Assembly (NCBI GenBank): GCA_023053575.1
Contig: JAKZAP010000011.1
Coordinates: forward strand, 1,674,001 to 1,738,000
Direction of reading: 5' to 3'
Source of the DNA: Branchinecta lynchi
Taxonomy: Eukaryota; Arthropoda; Branchiopoda; Anostraca; Branchinectidae
Length of the DNA stretch: 64,000 bases
Shown: positions 51,770 to 62,283 of the stretch, piece by piece
How positions within the stretch are numbered: position 1 is the stretch's first letter
Layout: the number at the start of each line of letters is the position of its first letter
Position numbers and translations under genes: made by a program
The notes under the pieces: model-generated
Databases searched by the model: none
Told to the model about the DNA's origin: nothing
Seen by the model: only the letters and a program-made list of their open reading frames with translations

Positions 51770-52200
51770 CAAAGCAAGACGGATACGTCAGCTACATTTT
51801 ATTAGAGCTTCGGTTCGGCCCTTTTCGGCAAGGGTCCTCTTATGGCTCAAGCTTGAAAATGAACTTGCGGAAAGGAATTCAAAAATTCTTACTTAAATAA
51901 CTGGTTTTGTTGATCTCTTTCTTTGAGAGAAGAGACTCACAAATTAAAAGGAAGGCTCTACAGAAAGATTGCACCCTACCCAATGAAAATCATAACAGGA
52001 CTTTCAACTTTGAAATTAAATTATCGGCGTTTGACCAACATTCTGAGCCAGGGGCTTGCTGGAATGTTAATTGGGCTATTCCTTAACCGTACAAAGATAG
52101 GCTCCCACAGAAATCTTTACCGCCTGCGAATTTTGTCATTTTGCGCTACTCGACAAATTTCTTTCGTAAGCCCCACTTGAAAGTGAATACTTGAACGAAT
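51770..52200. repeat. Dispersed repeats (CGGATACGTCAGC block; part of the 49.2-kb palindrome family)
   Basis: AGACGGATACGTCAGCTAC and TTCGGCCCTTTTCGGCAAGGGTCCTC relate to 42160-42225 and 53290-53370. GGACTTTCAACTTTGAAATTAAATT and GCCAGGGGCTTGCTGG at 51995-52065 relate to 49200-49300 and 60490-60590. Confidence 0.55.
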
Positions 52201-52448
52201 TCGCCTTAATTAGATATGTAGATGCGTAGGACCAGAAGATGGAAGGGTGAAAAGTAAACTTTATGGTTGACTGGTGGTTAACTGGCGGAACAAGATCGAA
52301 CTGGGCTAAAATCTCTTTGCAACAAAATGGGAAAAAAAAGACAAATCAAGAAAATACTTCCATTAAACCATATACTGCAATGGAAGTTCCTGAATTATGA
52401 GTTTTAGTTTCAGAACTCAGTTCCACTCACCTCGTAAAATCTACTCCT

Positions 52449-52545
52449 CATTCATTCGTTCATTTATTCATACTATACAAACTACATAATATAAATATAA
52501 TGCAAGAAACAAGACCCCCTGAAGCTATCTGGCAGTGGATGCTCT
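52449..52545 (-). mobile_element. Non-LTR 3' UTR, same family as 18118-18725
   Basis: ATTCATTCGTTCATTTATTCATAC followed by GCAAGAAACAAGACCCCCTGAAGC matches 18120-18205. Only the 3' end is present here. Confidence 0.65.
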
Positions 52546-52559
52546 ATAGAGAAGTCCTC

Positions 52560-53285
52560 ACCCTCGTCCTCATTTTAATAAAAATACAATAATAACCAGA
52601 ATTAATAGGCTTTCTTGTGTATACATTTCTCACAGCACTATTAACACTTGTACTGTGTCAGGTGTCACATCTGCTTAAAATTTTGTTGATTGTTTCTGCA
52701 TTCATAACCTTTCTGAGAGGTGATTCTGCTGAGGTGACAACACCTTACAAAGTTTATAATGAAGTAATTATTCAGAATACCGTAGTTCTGATTCCTTAGC
52801 TGTTTACTACAGTGTTTGCAGCACCTTTTTCCAATGTGGTGGTGTTTCCAAATGAGAAGTGTTGCTTAGCTCTTCTGGTTCTGAATGCTTTCGAAAAAGG
52901 TGGTAATTATGCTGTGCCACTGCTGCAATCATGGTCATTTCAGTTGAGTAATTGGTGTCATATACTGATTCTGTACTCGTTGACAGTTCTTCCTATCAGA
53001 CTGATCAGTTTCCATCACAAAGTTTGTTTTGGTGTTGGTATCAGCAGCTACATATGGAGCTTGAAAAGACAGGGCTTCATTATATCTAAGTCGGAGCCTG
53101 GGCAGCTTAAAAAACTTTGGGCAGCCTACACCTGGGCAGCTTGTGACAAACTTCTTTCTTTCTTAATGTTCATGGATGTATCTATGAGGTTTTTCCATTT
53201 GCTCTTGCACCTCACGGAACTGAAAAGAAAAAAAATCATTAGCTAAATATTCTTTGAGCCCAAGCTGACTTTGGAACATTTATTC
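52560..53285. other. No gene confirmed; open frame 52812-53246
   Basis: A plus-strand frame of 144 codons and another of 60 codons lie here; both are rich in Leu, Phe and Val with no recognisable family. On the minus strand TTTTCTTTTCAG precedes a short open stretch ending in a stop. Nothing is strong enough to call. Confidence 0.25.
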
Positions 53286-53287
53286 AG

Positions 53288-53372
53288 ACAATTTTTACAA
53301 CGGATACGTCAGCTATGATTCTTCATCAGCGATATTTCGACCCTTCTTGGCAAGGGTCCTCGTCAGGACAAG
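53288..53372 (-). repeat. Conserved CTGACGA-stem-GAAA motif with CGGATACGTCAGC
   Basis: Minus strand: CTGACGAG, then GACCCTT-GCCAAG-AAGGGTC (perfect 7-bp stem), then GAAATATCGC. The two boxes and stem match the CUGANGA / stem II / GAAA part of a hammerhead ribozyme core. I could not draw a convincing stem I or cleavage site. Related copies are at 2623-2670 and 60665-60715 (plus) and, degenerate, at 42200 and 51805 (minus). Confidence 0.5.
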
Positions 53373-54465
53373 CTGAACTATCAGATAGGCTACAGGAGAG
53401 GTACCCTGCCAATAATTGCTTGGCATTCTTAGCTAGTTCCTAACTGTCAAGAATTTCTTTTTAACAATTTTGAGGCCAGTTTCGAGGTTATGTACATCCG
53501 AGCATGGGTACCTCTTCTGTACCTAGGCTACCTAACAGAAAGATGAATTCTCCTCCGAGAGAGAAACTACTCTTCAGAATGGAGAGTCCATGTGAGGTAA
53601 AAAATAAAGAAGAGAGCAAAGAAAATTGATTCAGGGAAGTTAGATAAGTTTGATGTCCACCGAAGCTAACTTGGATTTTAGTAGCATTCTACCGCAGCCC
53701 TTGATTTTGGAATATCCTTTTCGAAATGCTCTGATAGAGTATCTTAAACAAAGGACTTGAGATAGACTGGTATACAGTAAACATTATGAAAAGGCTACTC
53801 ACCAACCACATTCATGGGGGCGGTGGTAAGTGACGTCCTCGTCGTGCCCCTGGGAGGTTGGGAGTTATGCTTGGTACTTTTGGCTTTTGCTTTGTTGTGT
53901 ATTCTTTGCTTCATTTTGCTTGCATTTTGTAGCATGGTTTGCACTTAGCTTTAGCCCCCCTGGAAAGGAACGTGATGTATCCAATGACCCAGGGTTGCCC
54001 TGCATAATGGTATTCAAGCCCATGAATGCCGCTCTCAGCCCGCTAACCTAAACTTACCCCCCTCTGGCAGGGGCCGGAGGCCAGGCTGGCAGCTAGGGCA
54101 GCTGTCGGTGGCTGGATGTGGTCCATGTTTTTGATGTTTCTGGAGTTGGGGCTGGGTGGTGGTGGGGTCTCTGGTCGTGGGCAGGAAGAGCGTACCGGAG
54201 ATAAAACTCGTTACCGTGTCGAGGCCGCGTGTTAGTTGAGGGGCCCGAACCTGGTGTTGCCGCCCAGGAGGATGCCCTATCAGCACGTGTATAATCTTGT
54301 TCTACTCTATAATTCTGGTTGGCGACCAGAGGGGAGCTTGTAGGGTAGGGCGGGGGGCACTCCCGAGGCCACGACTTGTTTCATTCCCAGAGGTAAGCCC
54401 CATCATATTTGGCCCCAGTAAAAGTTACGGAAAAAGCTGGACCTCTTGAGTTGAAGTTTGATGAA

Positions 54466-55689
54466 ATGGATTTTAATGAGATTGAAGAAAAACTCAACAC
54501 GGATTTATTATCCCCAAATCCCCAAGATGTGACGGTTGTAGAGTTGGCCCTCGCTGAGTCTTTGCTCGCTGAGGACCCCTTCTCTCCGTCAGCATCGTCA
54601 TCAGTGATGGAAACAGTTGCTTGCGAGGTTGCTCCAACACCAGGCAGTGAGGCTCCATCAGCTGCGAATGACAAAAATGCCTACAAGGTCTTACAGATCC
54701 AAGGCATTGAAACTCCATCGTTGGAGAGTCAAGTTATTGACACAGTTGAGCTGGATTCCAGCAAAACGGCAGTTAATATCGCCGAACAAACCCCTCAGAA
54801 GGATCCTGCAAAACAAGCAGCGATGCTTCTTGAAGGGAAAGTCGCCAAAAAGGGGGGCAACAAAAAGAGCTGGGCCGCAAGCCTTTCAGCAAACGATATA
54901 CCCGGGGGAAGCGGCGTTAGCGCTGTGACTCCCGCGTATAAAGGGAAGAAGCGGAACCGCAAAGCCGCATCTAATAACTCAACACCAGAAGGGGTACCAG
55001 CCCCCAAGACAAAGAAAGACTCGAATAGCCCCAAAGAAGGGGGGGCGAATTCGAGCCGTTTTGCAGAGGAGGGGCAACCCTCGAAACGTAAAAAGATGGC
55101 CCTAAATGTAAAGGCAAATAAAAACCGGAGTTACGCAAGGGCTGCCCAGGGTGTACCCCTCAAAATTCGTTCACGTAACGAAAACGCGTTAACGACGGAA
55201 GATCTCGACATAATTATGGATGGGATTGATGACGCGATAGTTGGGTATGATGGTGCGGCGGATACTATACCCACTATCTTTTACACAAAGTTGGTGGGTG
55301 ATAGTGTGAAGATATCGTGTAGTGATAGCACCGTGTCATGGGCAAAAGAGGTAGTCCAGAAACTATCAGGTAAGAATGGGGTTGGTTACTACGCCCTTGC
55401 GCCTGGCGATGTACCACCCTATAAGAGGTTCTCTATTTTAGAGAGGCGAAAAAGAGAACCCCAAAAGATCCTTGAGTTGTTGATCAGATGTAACGCTGGT
55501 CTGACCAGGGGCAAACTCAGAATTGCTTCGACCCAAGTTACCCCGAAAGGAATGGTAATAAAGGTTGATGTGGAGCAAGATGTGGCAACAGAAATTGAGA
55601 GGTTAGATTTCCGACCCCATTGCGGCCATTCAACCATTTTATTGAAGCCGCTGTACTCAACAGCAGCATTCCCAGATGATGGGAAATAA
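54466..55689 (+). CDS. Retrotransposon ORF1 protein (nucleic-acid binding, Gag-like)
   Basis: 407 codons from the first in-frame ATG (54466) to TAA at 55687; the frame is open from 54397 but without an earlier ATG. It has an acidic N-terminus (MDFNEIEEKLNTDLL), a Lys/Arg/Ser/Asn-rich middle (KGKKRNRKAAS, PSKRKKMALNVKANKNRS) typical of RNA-binding ORF1 proteins, and a structured C-terminal domain (from about residue 240: TEDLDIIMDGIDDAI... VPPYKRFSILERR... LDFRPHCGHSTILL). That C-terminal domain reminds me of DUF4780, which occurs in arthropod retroelement proteins, but I cannot test this. No CCHC zinc knuckles are visible, unlike many I/Jockey ORF1 proteins. Expected to coat element RNA. Confidence 0.88.
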   Translation: MDFNEIEEKLNTDLLSPNPQDVTVVELALAESLLAEDPFSPSASSSVMETVACEVAPTPGSEAPSAANDKNAYKVLQIQGIETPSLESQVIDTVELDSSKTAVNIAEQTPQKDPAKQAAMLLEGKVAKKGGNKKSWAASLSANDIPGGSGVSAVTPAYKGKKRNRKAASNNSTPEGVPAPKTKKDSNSPKEGGANSSRFAEEGQPSKRKKMALNVKANKNRSYARAAQGVPLKIRSRNENALTTEDLDIIMDGIDDAIVGYDGAADTIPTIFYTKLVGDSVKISCSDSTVSWAKEVVQKLSGKNGVGYYALAPGDVPPYKRFSILERRKREPQKILELLIRCNAGLTRGKLRIASTQVTPKGMVIKVDVEQDVATEIERLDFRPHCGHSTILLKPLYSTAAFPDDGK

Positions 55690-55749
55690 GGAATTTCTGA
55701 ATTCCCCCAAGAAGACGCATCTTTTGGTTTTTTATTTTCATTTTTATTT

Positions 55750-58700
55750 ATGTTTCAAAAGATGTGTAAAAGTTTTTCAGATTGCCAAACGATGACAGAG
55801 ACATGTTCTTTAGAAGCTTGGCAAATTAATTTACACCACTGTCAAGCAGCATCCTACAACCTTGGGAGAGTTTTGCAGGACAAGACATGGTACATTGCGA
55901 TGGTTCAAGAGCCGTGGACACACCGCGGCAAAATCGGAGGAGCATTAAGAGGAGCGGATCTGCATGTGGCTGATTGTAAAGGTAACATGTCCAGATCTTG
56001 TATGTATAGTAGCAAGAATTTGAATGCATGGATGCTAAAACAATTTTGTTCAGGGGATGTTGTAGCAATTAGAGTTTCTTGCCCCGGTCCAACTGGGAAA
56101 AAGGAAATGGTTTTCGCGTCGGTTTATATGGCACATGAGGAGGAACCGCCACCTTATGAGCTAAAACAAATCGTTAATTATTGTAAGATTGAAAGGCTAC
56201 CCCTAGTGGTTGGATGCGATGCGAACGAACACCACCGCCTATGGGGTAGCACAAACACAAATCAAAGAGGTTTAAAACTTTTTGAATATATGATGAGTGA
56301 AGATTTGAGGTGGAGTAACAAAGGGGAGAAGCCCACTTTCGTAGTGGCTAATAGAAGGGAGGTACTTGACCTAACAATTGTTAATGAAGCCATAGCAGAT
56401 TCTGTTCTGGGGTGGCATGTTAGTGATATTCCTTCACTTTCAGATCATTGTTTTGTTCGTTTTAGTGTTGGAATAATCCCTAAACAAAATTATACCGTTA
56501 AGGATATAAGAAAGACTGATTGGAGAGCGTATTTGAAGCAGCTGAGGGCTGAGCTCAATGGTTCCAGCATGAAGGACCATGAGATCTCAGATACGAAAGA
56601 ATTAGATAGTTATGCTGAGTGGTTAACGAGTTGTTTGAAGAAATCATTCAATGCGTCGACACCAAATGAATTGAAAGATATGAATGCTATTCCAAAAGAT
56701 TGGTGGGATTCTAAACTCCAAGATTCGAGGAAAGAGTTACGCCGATTACTTAGGAAAGCAAAGTTCTCTGATTGCCGAGAAGATTGGACAAGTTACCAAG
56801 AAGCTTTTAAGAGATTCAAAAAGGCTATAAGACAAACGAAGAGGCAGTCATGGAGAAAATTCTGTGATTCTATACAGAGTGACTCCGGAGCTGCTAACAT
56901 CCTGAAGGTACTGAAGAAGGACAAAACGGTAAGCCTTGGATGTATCGAAAAAGGAGACGGGACTTTCACGAATAGCCCTGAAGAAACACTAGATCACATG
57001 CTGGAGATTCACGTTGGTGTTGAGGATCAGACTCTTGTTCCGCCTGCGCGTTACGGTGAGGAGGATCTAGGTGAGGAAGTGGGAGAAAGGATATTGAAGG
57101 AGGAGTGGATCAATAAAGCTGTGAATGAATTTAAACCCTTTAAATCCCCAGGAGCAGATGGAGTTTATCCAATTATGCTCCAGAAGGGATGGGGTCAGAT
57201 CAAACCACATTACATGAAGCTTGCAAGAAGAAGCTTAGCTTTAGGCCATGTACCGAAAGCATGGCAAGAGGCAAGGGGTGTTTTCATCCCTAAGCCAGGG
57301 AAAGAGAATTACTGCAATGCGCGGTCATTCCGACTAATTACACTGACATCGTTTCAGTTAAAATTGATGGAAAAAGTAATACAATGGTATCTCATGAGCA
57401 TACCTGAGTTAAACGAAAAACTGTCAAATAGACAGTTCGGATTCCGAGCTGGAGGATCCACAGAGGCCGCAATTCACCAACTCGTATGGCGGATTGAACA
57501 GGCACTAGAAAATAAGGAATTCGCTCTTGGCATTTTCCTTGATATCGAAGGAGCCTTTGATGGGGCTACTTTTGAATCTATAGAAGAAGCGATGGAGGAG
57601 GGAGAAGTTGAAATCGCGGTTCAAAGATGGAACTCCGATATGATTAGAAACAGAGAAGTCTGCGTAAATCTAAAAGGAGCAAAGCTCAAGCGACTAATTC
57701 GTAAAGGATGCCCGCAAGGAGGAGTTAGCTCCCCCTGGATGTGGAATCTTGTAATGAATAGTCTGTTGAAAGAGCTGGAAAAACAACCCGGCTATTCGCA
57801 AGCGTTTGCAGATGACGGAGCGTCGCTCCTCAGAGGCCGAAATCTTTCCACGCTATTTGAGCTTGGCCAGGCAATCCTCAACGTAGTAGAGCAATGGAGT
57901 GTCAGACAAAAACTACGATTGAGCCCAAGTAAGACAGAAGCTGTTGTCTTTACAAAAAAACGAAATTGGGTAATCCCATTTCCACTGAAGATCTACAATA
58001 AAGATATAAAAATGACCAACCAAGTCAGATATTTGGGGATCACCCTCAATAGTAAACTATGTTGGAAAACACATTGCATTGAAAGAGCACGCAGAGCAAC
58101 AATCACGCTCATGCAATGCCGAAGGATGGTGGGCAAGACCTGGGGACTTGCACCTCAACGAATGATGTTTATATATAATGCTATAATCCGGCCCATGATT
58201 TCCTATGCTTGCATAATATGGGTGGGAAGCACAAAAATTGATTCGCATATGATGCCCCTGGTTAGGGTACAAAGGTTAGCATGCTTGATGATTAGTGGAG
58301 GTTTCCCAGGGACCGCCACAGCATCACTAGAAATGCTGCTCGGATTAACTCCCCTTGAGATTTGGTTCAGAGGGGAAGCACTGAGGACGAGAGTCCGACT
58401 TGAGATCCAAGGCACATGGTGTCAGAGAAATCAGATCAGTAAGAGAAGCCATTTGGATATTTGCAATAAATGGATGAATGAGCTGCCAGTGCTGAACATG
58501 CCTAAAGATCAAACTATTACTACGATGAAAAGTGGAAAGAGCTTTGAAGTGAAAATTGAGACAAGGTCCGAGACCTTACGATTTCTGGAAAGTCTAACTA
58601 ACCCAGAAGTGATCCGATGCTACACTGACGGCTCGCGATTTAATGAGATGACGGGAGCAGCATCTATACTGTTCGAAACAAATGTAGAGCCAGAGAGGAT

Positions 58701-59466
58701 GTACACTCACCTGGGGGAGTTCTCGTCAGTCTACCAGGCTGAGATGTTCGCTATTCTGCAAGTTATCGATAGTCTTCTGGATAAAGAAGCTGCGAATGAA
58801 GAGATTTTTGTATTTTCGGATAATCAAGCTTGCTTAAGAGCACTTGAAACCCCGAAAAGCAAACAGCCTTTGGAGATGGAATGCTTTAACAAGATTAATG
58901 CAGTTGCAAATAATGGAAATCAAATCACTTTGATGTGGGTCCCGGGACACTCTGGTATCCCAGGAAACGAGGAAGCCGATGCACTAGCAAAGGAAGCTAC
59001 CAAAAGAGTTACCTATGGACCTGAGCCCTTCATTCCCATTTCGGAAAGTAGGTGGAAGACAGAAATCCGGGAATGGATGAAAAAACAGGTAGACCAAAAG
59101 TGGAAAAACCGCGTGGATTGTAGAGCCACGCGAAGTTTAATACCCACGCGCAACGAGGCGCTGACTAGAAGGCTAATCGCCATGAAAAAGGATGAAATCC
59201 GGGGAATCATCCAGGTTGTTACTGGAATTGGAAACCTTGGAAAACATAATTCAAATACAGGAAAAATTGAGTCTCCAATATGTACCAGATGCGGAGTAGA
59301 TGAAGAGACAAATATCCACTTTGTCCAAGAGTGCCCAGCATGGACAAGGCAACGTTTGGAAGCTTTCCACGCTCCGAATGTTGATTTCCACGAGGTAGTG
59401 AGGAAAGCCAGGTTAAAGGAACTGTCCAGGTACCTTCAGTTGACAGGGAGGCTAGACAGGTTTTAA
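55750..59466 (+). CDS. Retrotransposon ORF2: endonuclease, reverse transcriptase, RNase H
   Basis: 1238 codons. APE-type endonuclease at about 20-245 (QINLHHCQAA, VQEPW near 52, GCDANEHHRLWGS near 157, LSDHCFVRF near 231). Reverse transcriptase at about 450-790 ([26 protein letters not shown] near 595, GCPQGGVSSP near 653, catalytic FADD near 685). RNase H at about 955-1085 with the D-E-D-D set (CYTDGS, YQAEMFA, FSDNQA, EEADALA). C-terminal CTRCGVDEETNIHFVQEC, a CCHC motif. All catalytic residues I can identify are present, so activity is plausible. The reading frame is the same as ORF1 and is open from directly after the ORF1 stop; the first ATG is 60 nt downstream. Confidence 0.96.
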   Translation: MFQKMCKSFSDCQTMTETCSLEAWQINLHHCQAASYNLGRVLQDKTWYIAMVQEPWTHRGKIGGALRGADLHVADCKGNMSRSCMYSSKNLNAWMLKQFCSGDVVAIRVSCPGPTGKKEMVFASVYMAHEEEPPPYELKQIVNYCKIERLPLVVGCDANEHHRLWGSTNTNQRGLKLFEYMMSEDLRWSNKGEKPTFVVANRREVLDLTIVNEAIADSVLGWHVSDIPSLSDHCFVRFSVGIIPKQNYTVKDIRKTDWRAYLKQLRAELNGSSMKDHEISDTKELDSYAEWLTSCLKKSFNASTPNELKDMNAIPKDWWDSKLQDSRKELRRLLRKAKFSDCREDWTSYQEAFKRFKKAIRQTKRQSWRKFCDSIQSDSGAANILKVLKKDKTVSLGCIEKGDGTFTNSPEETLDHMLEIHVGVEDQTLVPPARYGEEDLGEEVGERILKEEWINKAVNEFKPFKSPGADGVYPIMLQKGWGQIKPHYMKLARRSLALGHVPKAWQEARGVFIPKPGKENYCNARSFRLITLTSFQLKLMEKVIQWYLMSIPELNEKLSNRQFGFRAGGSTEAAIHQLVWRIEQALENKEFALGIFLDIEGAFDGATFESIEEAMEEGEVEIAVQRWNSDMIRNREVCVNLKGAKLKRLIRKGCPQGGVSSPWMWNLVMNSLLKELEKQPGYSQAFADDGASLLRGRNLSTLFELGQAILNVVEQWSVRQKLRLSPSKTEAVVFTKKRNWVIPFPLKIYNKDIKMTNQVRYLGITLNSKLCWKTHCIERARRATITLMQCRRMVGKTWGLAPQRMMFIYNAIIRPMISYACIIWVGSTKIDSHMMPLVRVQRLACLMISGGFPGTATASLEMLLGLTPLEIWFRGEALRTRVRLEIQGTWCQRNQISKRSHLDICNKWMNELPVLNMPKDQTITTMKSGKSFEVKIETRSETLRFLESLTNPEVIRCYTDGSRFNEMTGAASILFETNVEPERMYTHLGEFSSVYQAEMFAILQVIDSLLDKEAANEEIFVFSDNQACLRALETPKSKQPLEMECFNKINAVANNGNQITLMWVPGHSGIPGNEEADALAKEATKRVTYGPEPFIPISESRWKTEIREWMKKQVDQKWKNRVDCRATRSLIPTRNEALTRRLIAMKKDEIRGIIQVVTGIGNLGKHNSNTGKIESPICTRCGVDEETNIHFVQECPAWTRQRLEAFHAPNVDFHEVVRKARLKELSRYLQLTGRLDRF

Positions 59467-59689
59467 GGTAAGAACGCGAAAAAAAAAGCGGTAGAATGAG
59501 TGATTTTGTTATCAATTGTTTTGGTAGAGTGATGTTTTCATCAATTGTATTATAGAGTGATGTTTGGCCATCAATTGTGAATTGGGGGATCGAGACAATG
59601 GGCCATTTGTGGCCTGAGTTTCGGCTGGAGTGTCTGGCCTACCCCGCAGAATAAAAAAAAAAAAAAAAAAAAAAAAAAACACATTCATC

Positions 59690-60720
59690 TCCTCTTAGAA
59701 ATGCTCTTCCAATCATTTTTAACGAGATTTGGGCGTTTCGCTACTTGAGTCTCTGCTTATATGTGGCTGGATAACTCCACAGAAGAGCAACCAATCTCTC
59801 TACATTAGAACTTTTTCTACTTTGGCCAAGTTGATTGTTGATATCCTGAATTTCGTCTGCGCGAACAAGGGGCGGCGTTGAAAAAATTCTCAGGTGCGGT
59901 GCGAAATTTTTGCCTGGCAAAGCTGATTTTTTCCGCGCGTGACGTCAAATCCGTCCAGGCGAATGCGAATTCGCGCCCGGTGGGCACCCATCTTAATTCT
60001 GTTTTTGCAAAAGAGTTTCCTAGGAAGTAAGAGCTTGAAGGTTTCAAAGTTTGAATATAAGGCGATGACGCGGATTTGAAAAGATGTGTCATAATTGACC
60101 AATAGGACGAGACTCCGGCTTTGCTTACAAATTTTAGTTGCGTTTGGAAGTTTGAAGTTACCTTCAACCTCAAAGATCTCTGCTTAAATATAGTTTTTAG
60201 TCGCCGGTCACAGTTCCTGGTCCTTCAAACTCTGACCGTCGAACTTCGTGCTCTAGCAAGTTCGAAGTTTGCTTGAATCGTCGAAGAAACGTCGACCTGG
60301 CAAGGATGGCCGGAGTCGTAGAAACACTAATTAAGCAAACGGTGAACTTCGATGGCGTTCAAAAACGGAAATTAAGCAACCGGCTAAGCGAACGGCGAAC
60401 AAAACTTCGATCAAAAACGCAACTTTTGACGCCTTCAAACTTCTGTGGAAACTCTTTTGCAAAAATAGAATTATACGGTTGAGGACTAGCCCAAATAACA
60501 TTCCAGCAAGTCCCTGACGCAGAATGATGATAAAACCCCTACAATTTAATTTCAAAGTTGAAAGTCCTATACTTCCCAATGTTAAGTTTTATCGTTACTA
60601 TCCCGTCCGTTTTCGTCGGATATGGTGCAATCTCTATAATTGTTTTACTCATGATCATTTTACTGCTTGATCCTGAAGAGGACCCTAGCCAAGAAGGGCC
60701 AAAATATAGCTCTATAGTCT
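59690..60720. repeat. Dispersed palindrome family and CTGA-stem-AAA motif
   Basis: 60000-60130 and 60430-60600 are relatives of the 49.2-49.6 kb palindrome (TTTTGCAAAAGAGTTTCC and its complement; CATTCCAGCAAGTCCCTG; AAAGTCCTATACTTCCC). 60665-60715 holds CCTGAAGAGGACCCTAGCCA followed by AGAAGGGCCAAAATATAGC, a decayed copy of the motif at 53288. No gene seen. Confidence 0.55.
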
Positions 60721-62280
60721 ATTAGAAAACAGCTGATCCAACCATTGTGCATTGTCAAATATAATATATATAGAACTACAAATATAACATTTTGATCCTC
60801 TTAATCTAGGATTGGTGAGAGCAAAGACCAACAACTCAAAAAAGGTTTGCATCAGAAGTAAGAATTTACAGTAGAGGTATTCAGTATGAGAAGTTGGACA
60901 CCAGATATTTTGGAGATTTCGCCAACACAGGTGAAAAAGAACTCCCTGTGGAGGTGAAGAGGGTGTGGGGGGGGGGGAATGGGAGCAGTTAGATTTTTTT
61001 TTATATATTCCAGTACAGTAGACCTTAGAAACTATTTCCAGGTATATCACCTTCAACCACTCCCCTTCCTTCAGATCATAAATAACATGTATAATAACCC
61101 AAAAAGTAGTGTTTATATGGATTACCCTTGTAGCCAGAAATGCTTTTGGGTCCAGTATGCATGATTAGCGTAGTAACAGCATATTGAACACAATTCCTTA
61201 AAGTTTTGTGCTTTCTTCTTGGAGTTTACAAGCACTTTACTTTTTCAGGTGCTTTCTACTACTGAGCAGGAAGAGTTGATACAGGAGAAGTCACTTGACC
61301 GGACATGTCGGAAGCGGGAGAGGTTAATGGAAAAAACACAGGGTCCATTGAGAGGTTTGGGTTGGCATACTACGAGAAGATGTTGGGGGAGGAAATACTT
61401 GTTGTTTGGGAAAAAGTTGTATGGGAGTCAGAAGTGGAAGAAAGTCATCTCGGCGCTTTCCGTATATGGAAACAAAGCTCGTGTTCGATAAGAATCTCGG
61501 CATTTGAACGAAAGTGAGTTGTCTTTCATCAAGGGGATCAAAAAGATTGATGTACAGACAAAAAAAATTTAACTGCTCAAATTTAACGGTCAGAAAATAA
61601 AATTTTGTAGGGATAAGATGTGTTGAAATACATAAATACAAAATAATCAAGGATTAATCAAATGATTAATGGATAAAATAAAAATAAAGAATACTAAAAT
61701 AGAAAATCCTCCTAAAATTACATTATTTTGAACGAAGTATGTGATCTAATCGATCGTTAAATCTAGATCTGTTCCCTTTACAAAATGTGTGCCAGTTTAG
61801 ATGGCCAGATAGAATAATTTAAAATCAAACTGACAAGTTCAAAAGTATCTTACATTCACTGATTACTCACTAGCCAAAATAAGGAGTCAAAAAGCATCCA
61901 TACCGGGCAACAATGAGTGAGATGGCATCTCATGAAACCCTAAGAATACCCTGTATTTTGACAGGCGGTTATCGCAAGTCAAACTACGGGGGGGGGGGGA
62001 CCTGGAACCAGGATTCTGTTCTAAGCATAGTGACAAAACGAGTTGAAGCTTATCTATCTGTGAGACCTGTCACTGGGAATACTGGGATAGATGTGATTTC
62101 GCTAGAAGAATATAGTTCCCATAGCCGGCCATATCACAGTAGTAGTAGTCCTACTTTATCTCCTCCCTCTTGCTCTATATCCTACTTTTCTACACATATC
62201 CTCCTTCCTTCAAATGACTGGCACTTGAGTTCCACTCTGGATCCCTTTCGGCCTCGGTTGCTTCTACTTCTTCGTTGCTG
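60720..62280. other. No gene confirmed
   Basis: A plus-strand stretch after TTTTTCAG at 61248 (VLSTTEQEELIQEKSLD..., open for about 80 codons) is weakly exon-like but I recognise no family and find no partner exon. A G-tract lies at 61988. The rest shows nothing. Confidence 0.3.
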
Positions 62281-62283
62281 CGG

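Larger units (their letters stand above)
53816..59679 (+). mobile_element. Full-length, apparently intact I-like non-LTR retrotransposon
   Basis: The 5864-bp element starts GGGGGCGGTGGTAAGTGACG and ends in AATAAA running into a poly(A) tail. It is flanked by a perfect 9-bp target duplication CACATTCAT (53807-53815 and 59680-59688). It has a 5' UTR of about 650 bp, ORF1, ORF2 and a 3' UTR of about 190 bp. Both frames are uninterrupted. Endonuclease, reverse transcriptase and RNase H in one ORF2 place it in the I group (I/Loa/Ingi-like); exact clade not resolved. A second, decayed copy lies at 42541-45672. Confidence 0.95.

Noticed and set aside
52812..53246. 144-codon plus-strand open frame upstream of POLR2E
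   Set aside because: Hydrophobic composition without clear membrane segments or family match; the opposite strand is about as plausible. Probably chance.
53288..53372. Complete hammerhead ribozyme
   Set aside because: The two catalytic boxes and stem II are present, but neither GUAUC nor CUGAC as a cleavage site gives a paired stem I; reported only as a half-core.
54409..54465. TTG start for ORF1
   Set aside because: A non-ATG start at 54409 would add 19 residues; the first ATG at 54466 is the simpler choice and nothing in the extension looks conserved.
61219..61491. Plus-strand exon after TTTTTCAG at 61248
   Set aside because: About 80 open codons and a possible acceptor, but no donor, partner exon or family resemblance; overlapping frames are equally open.
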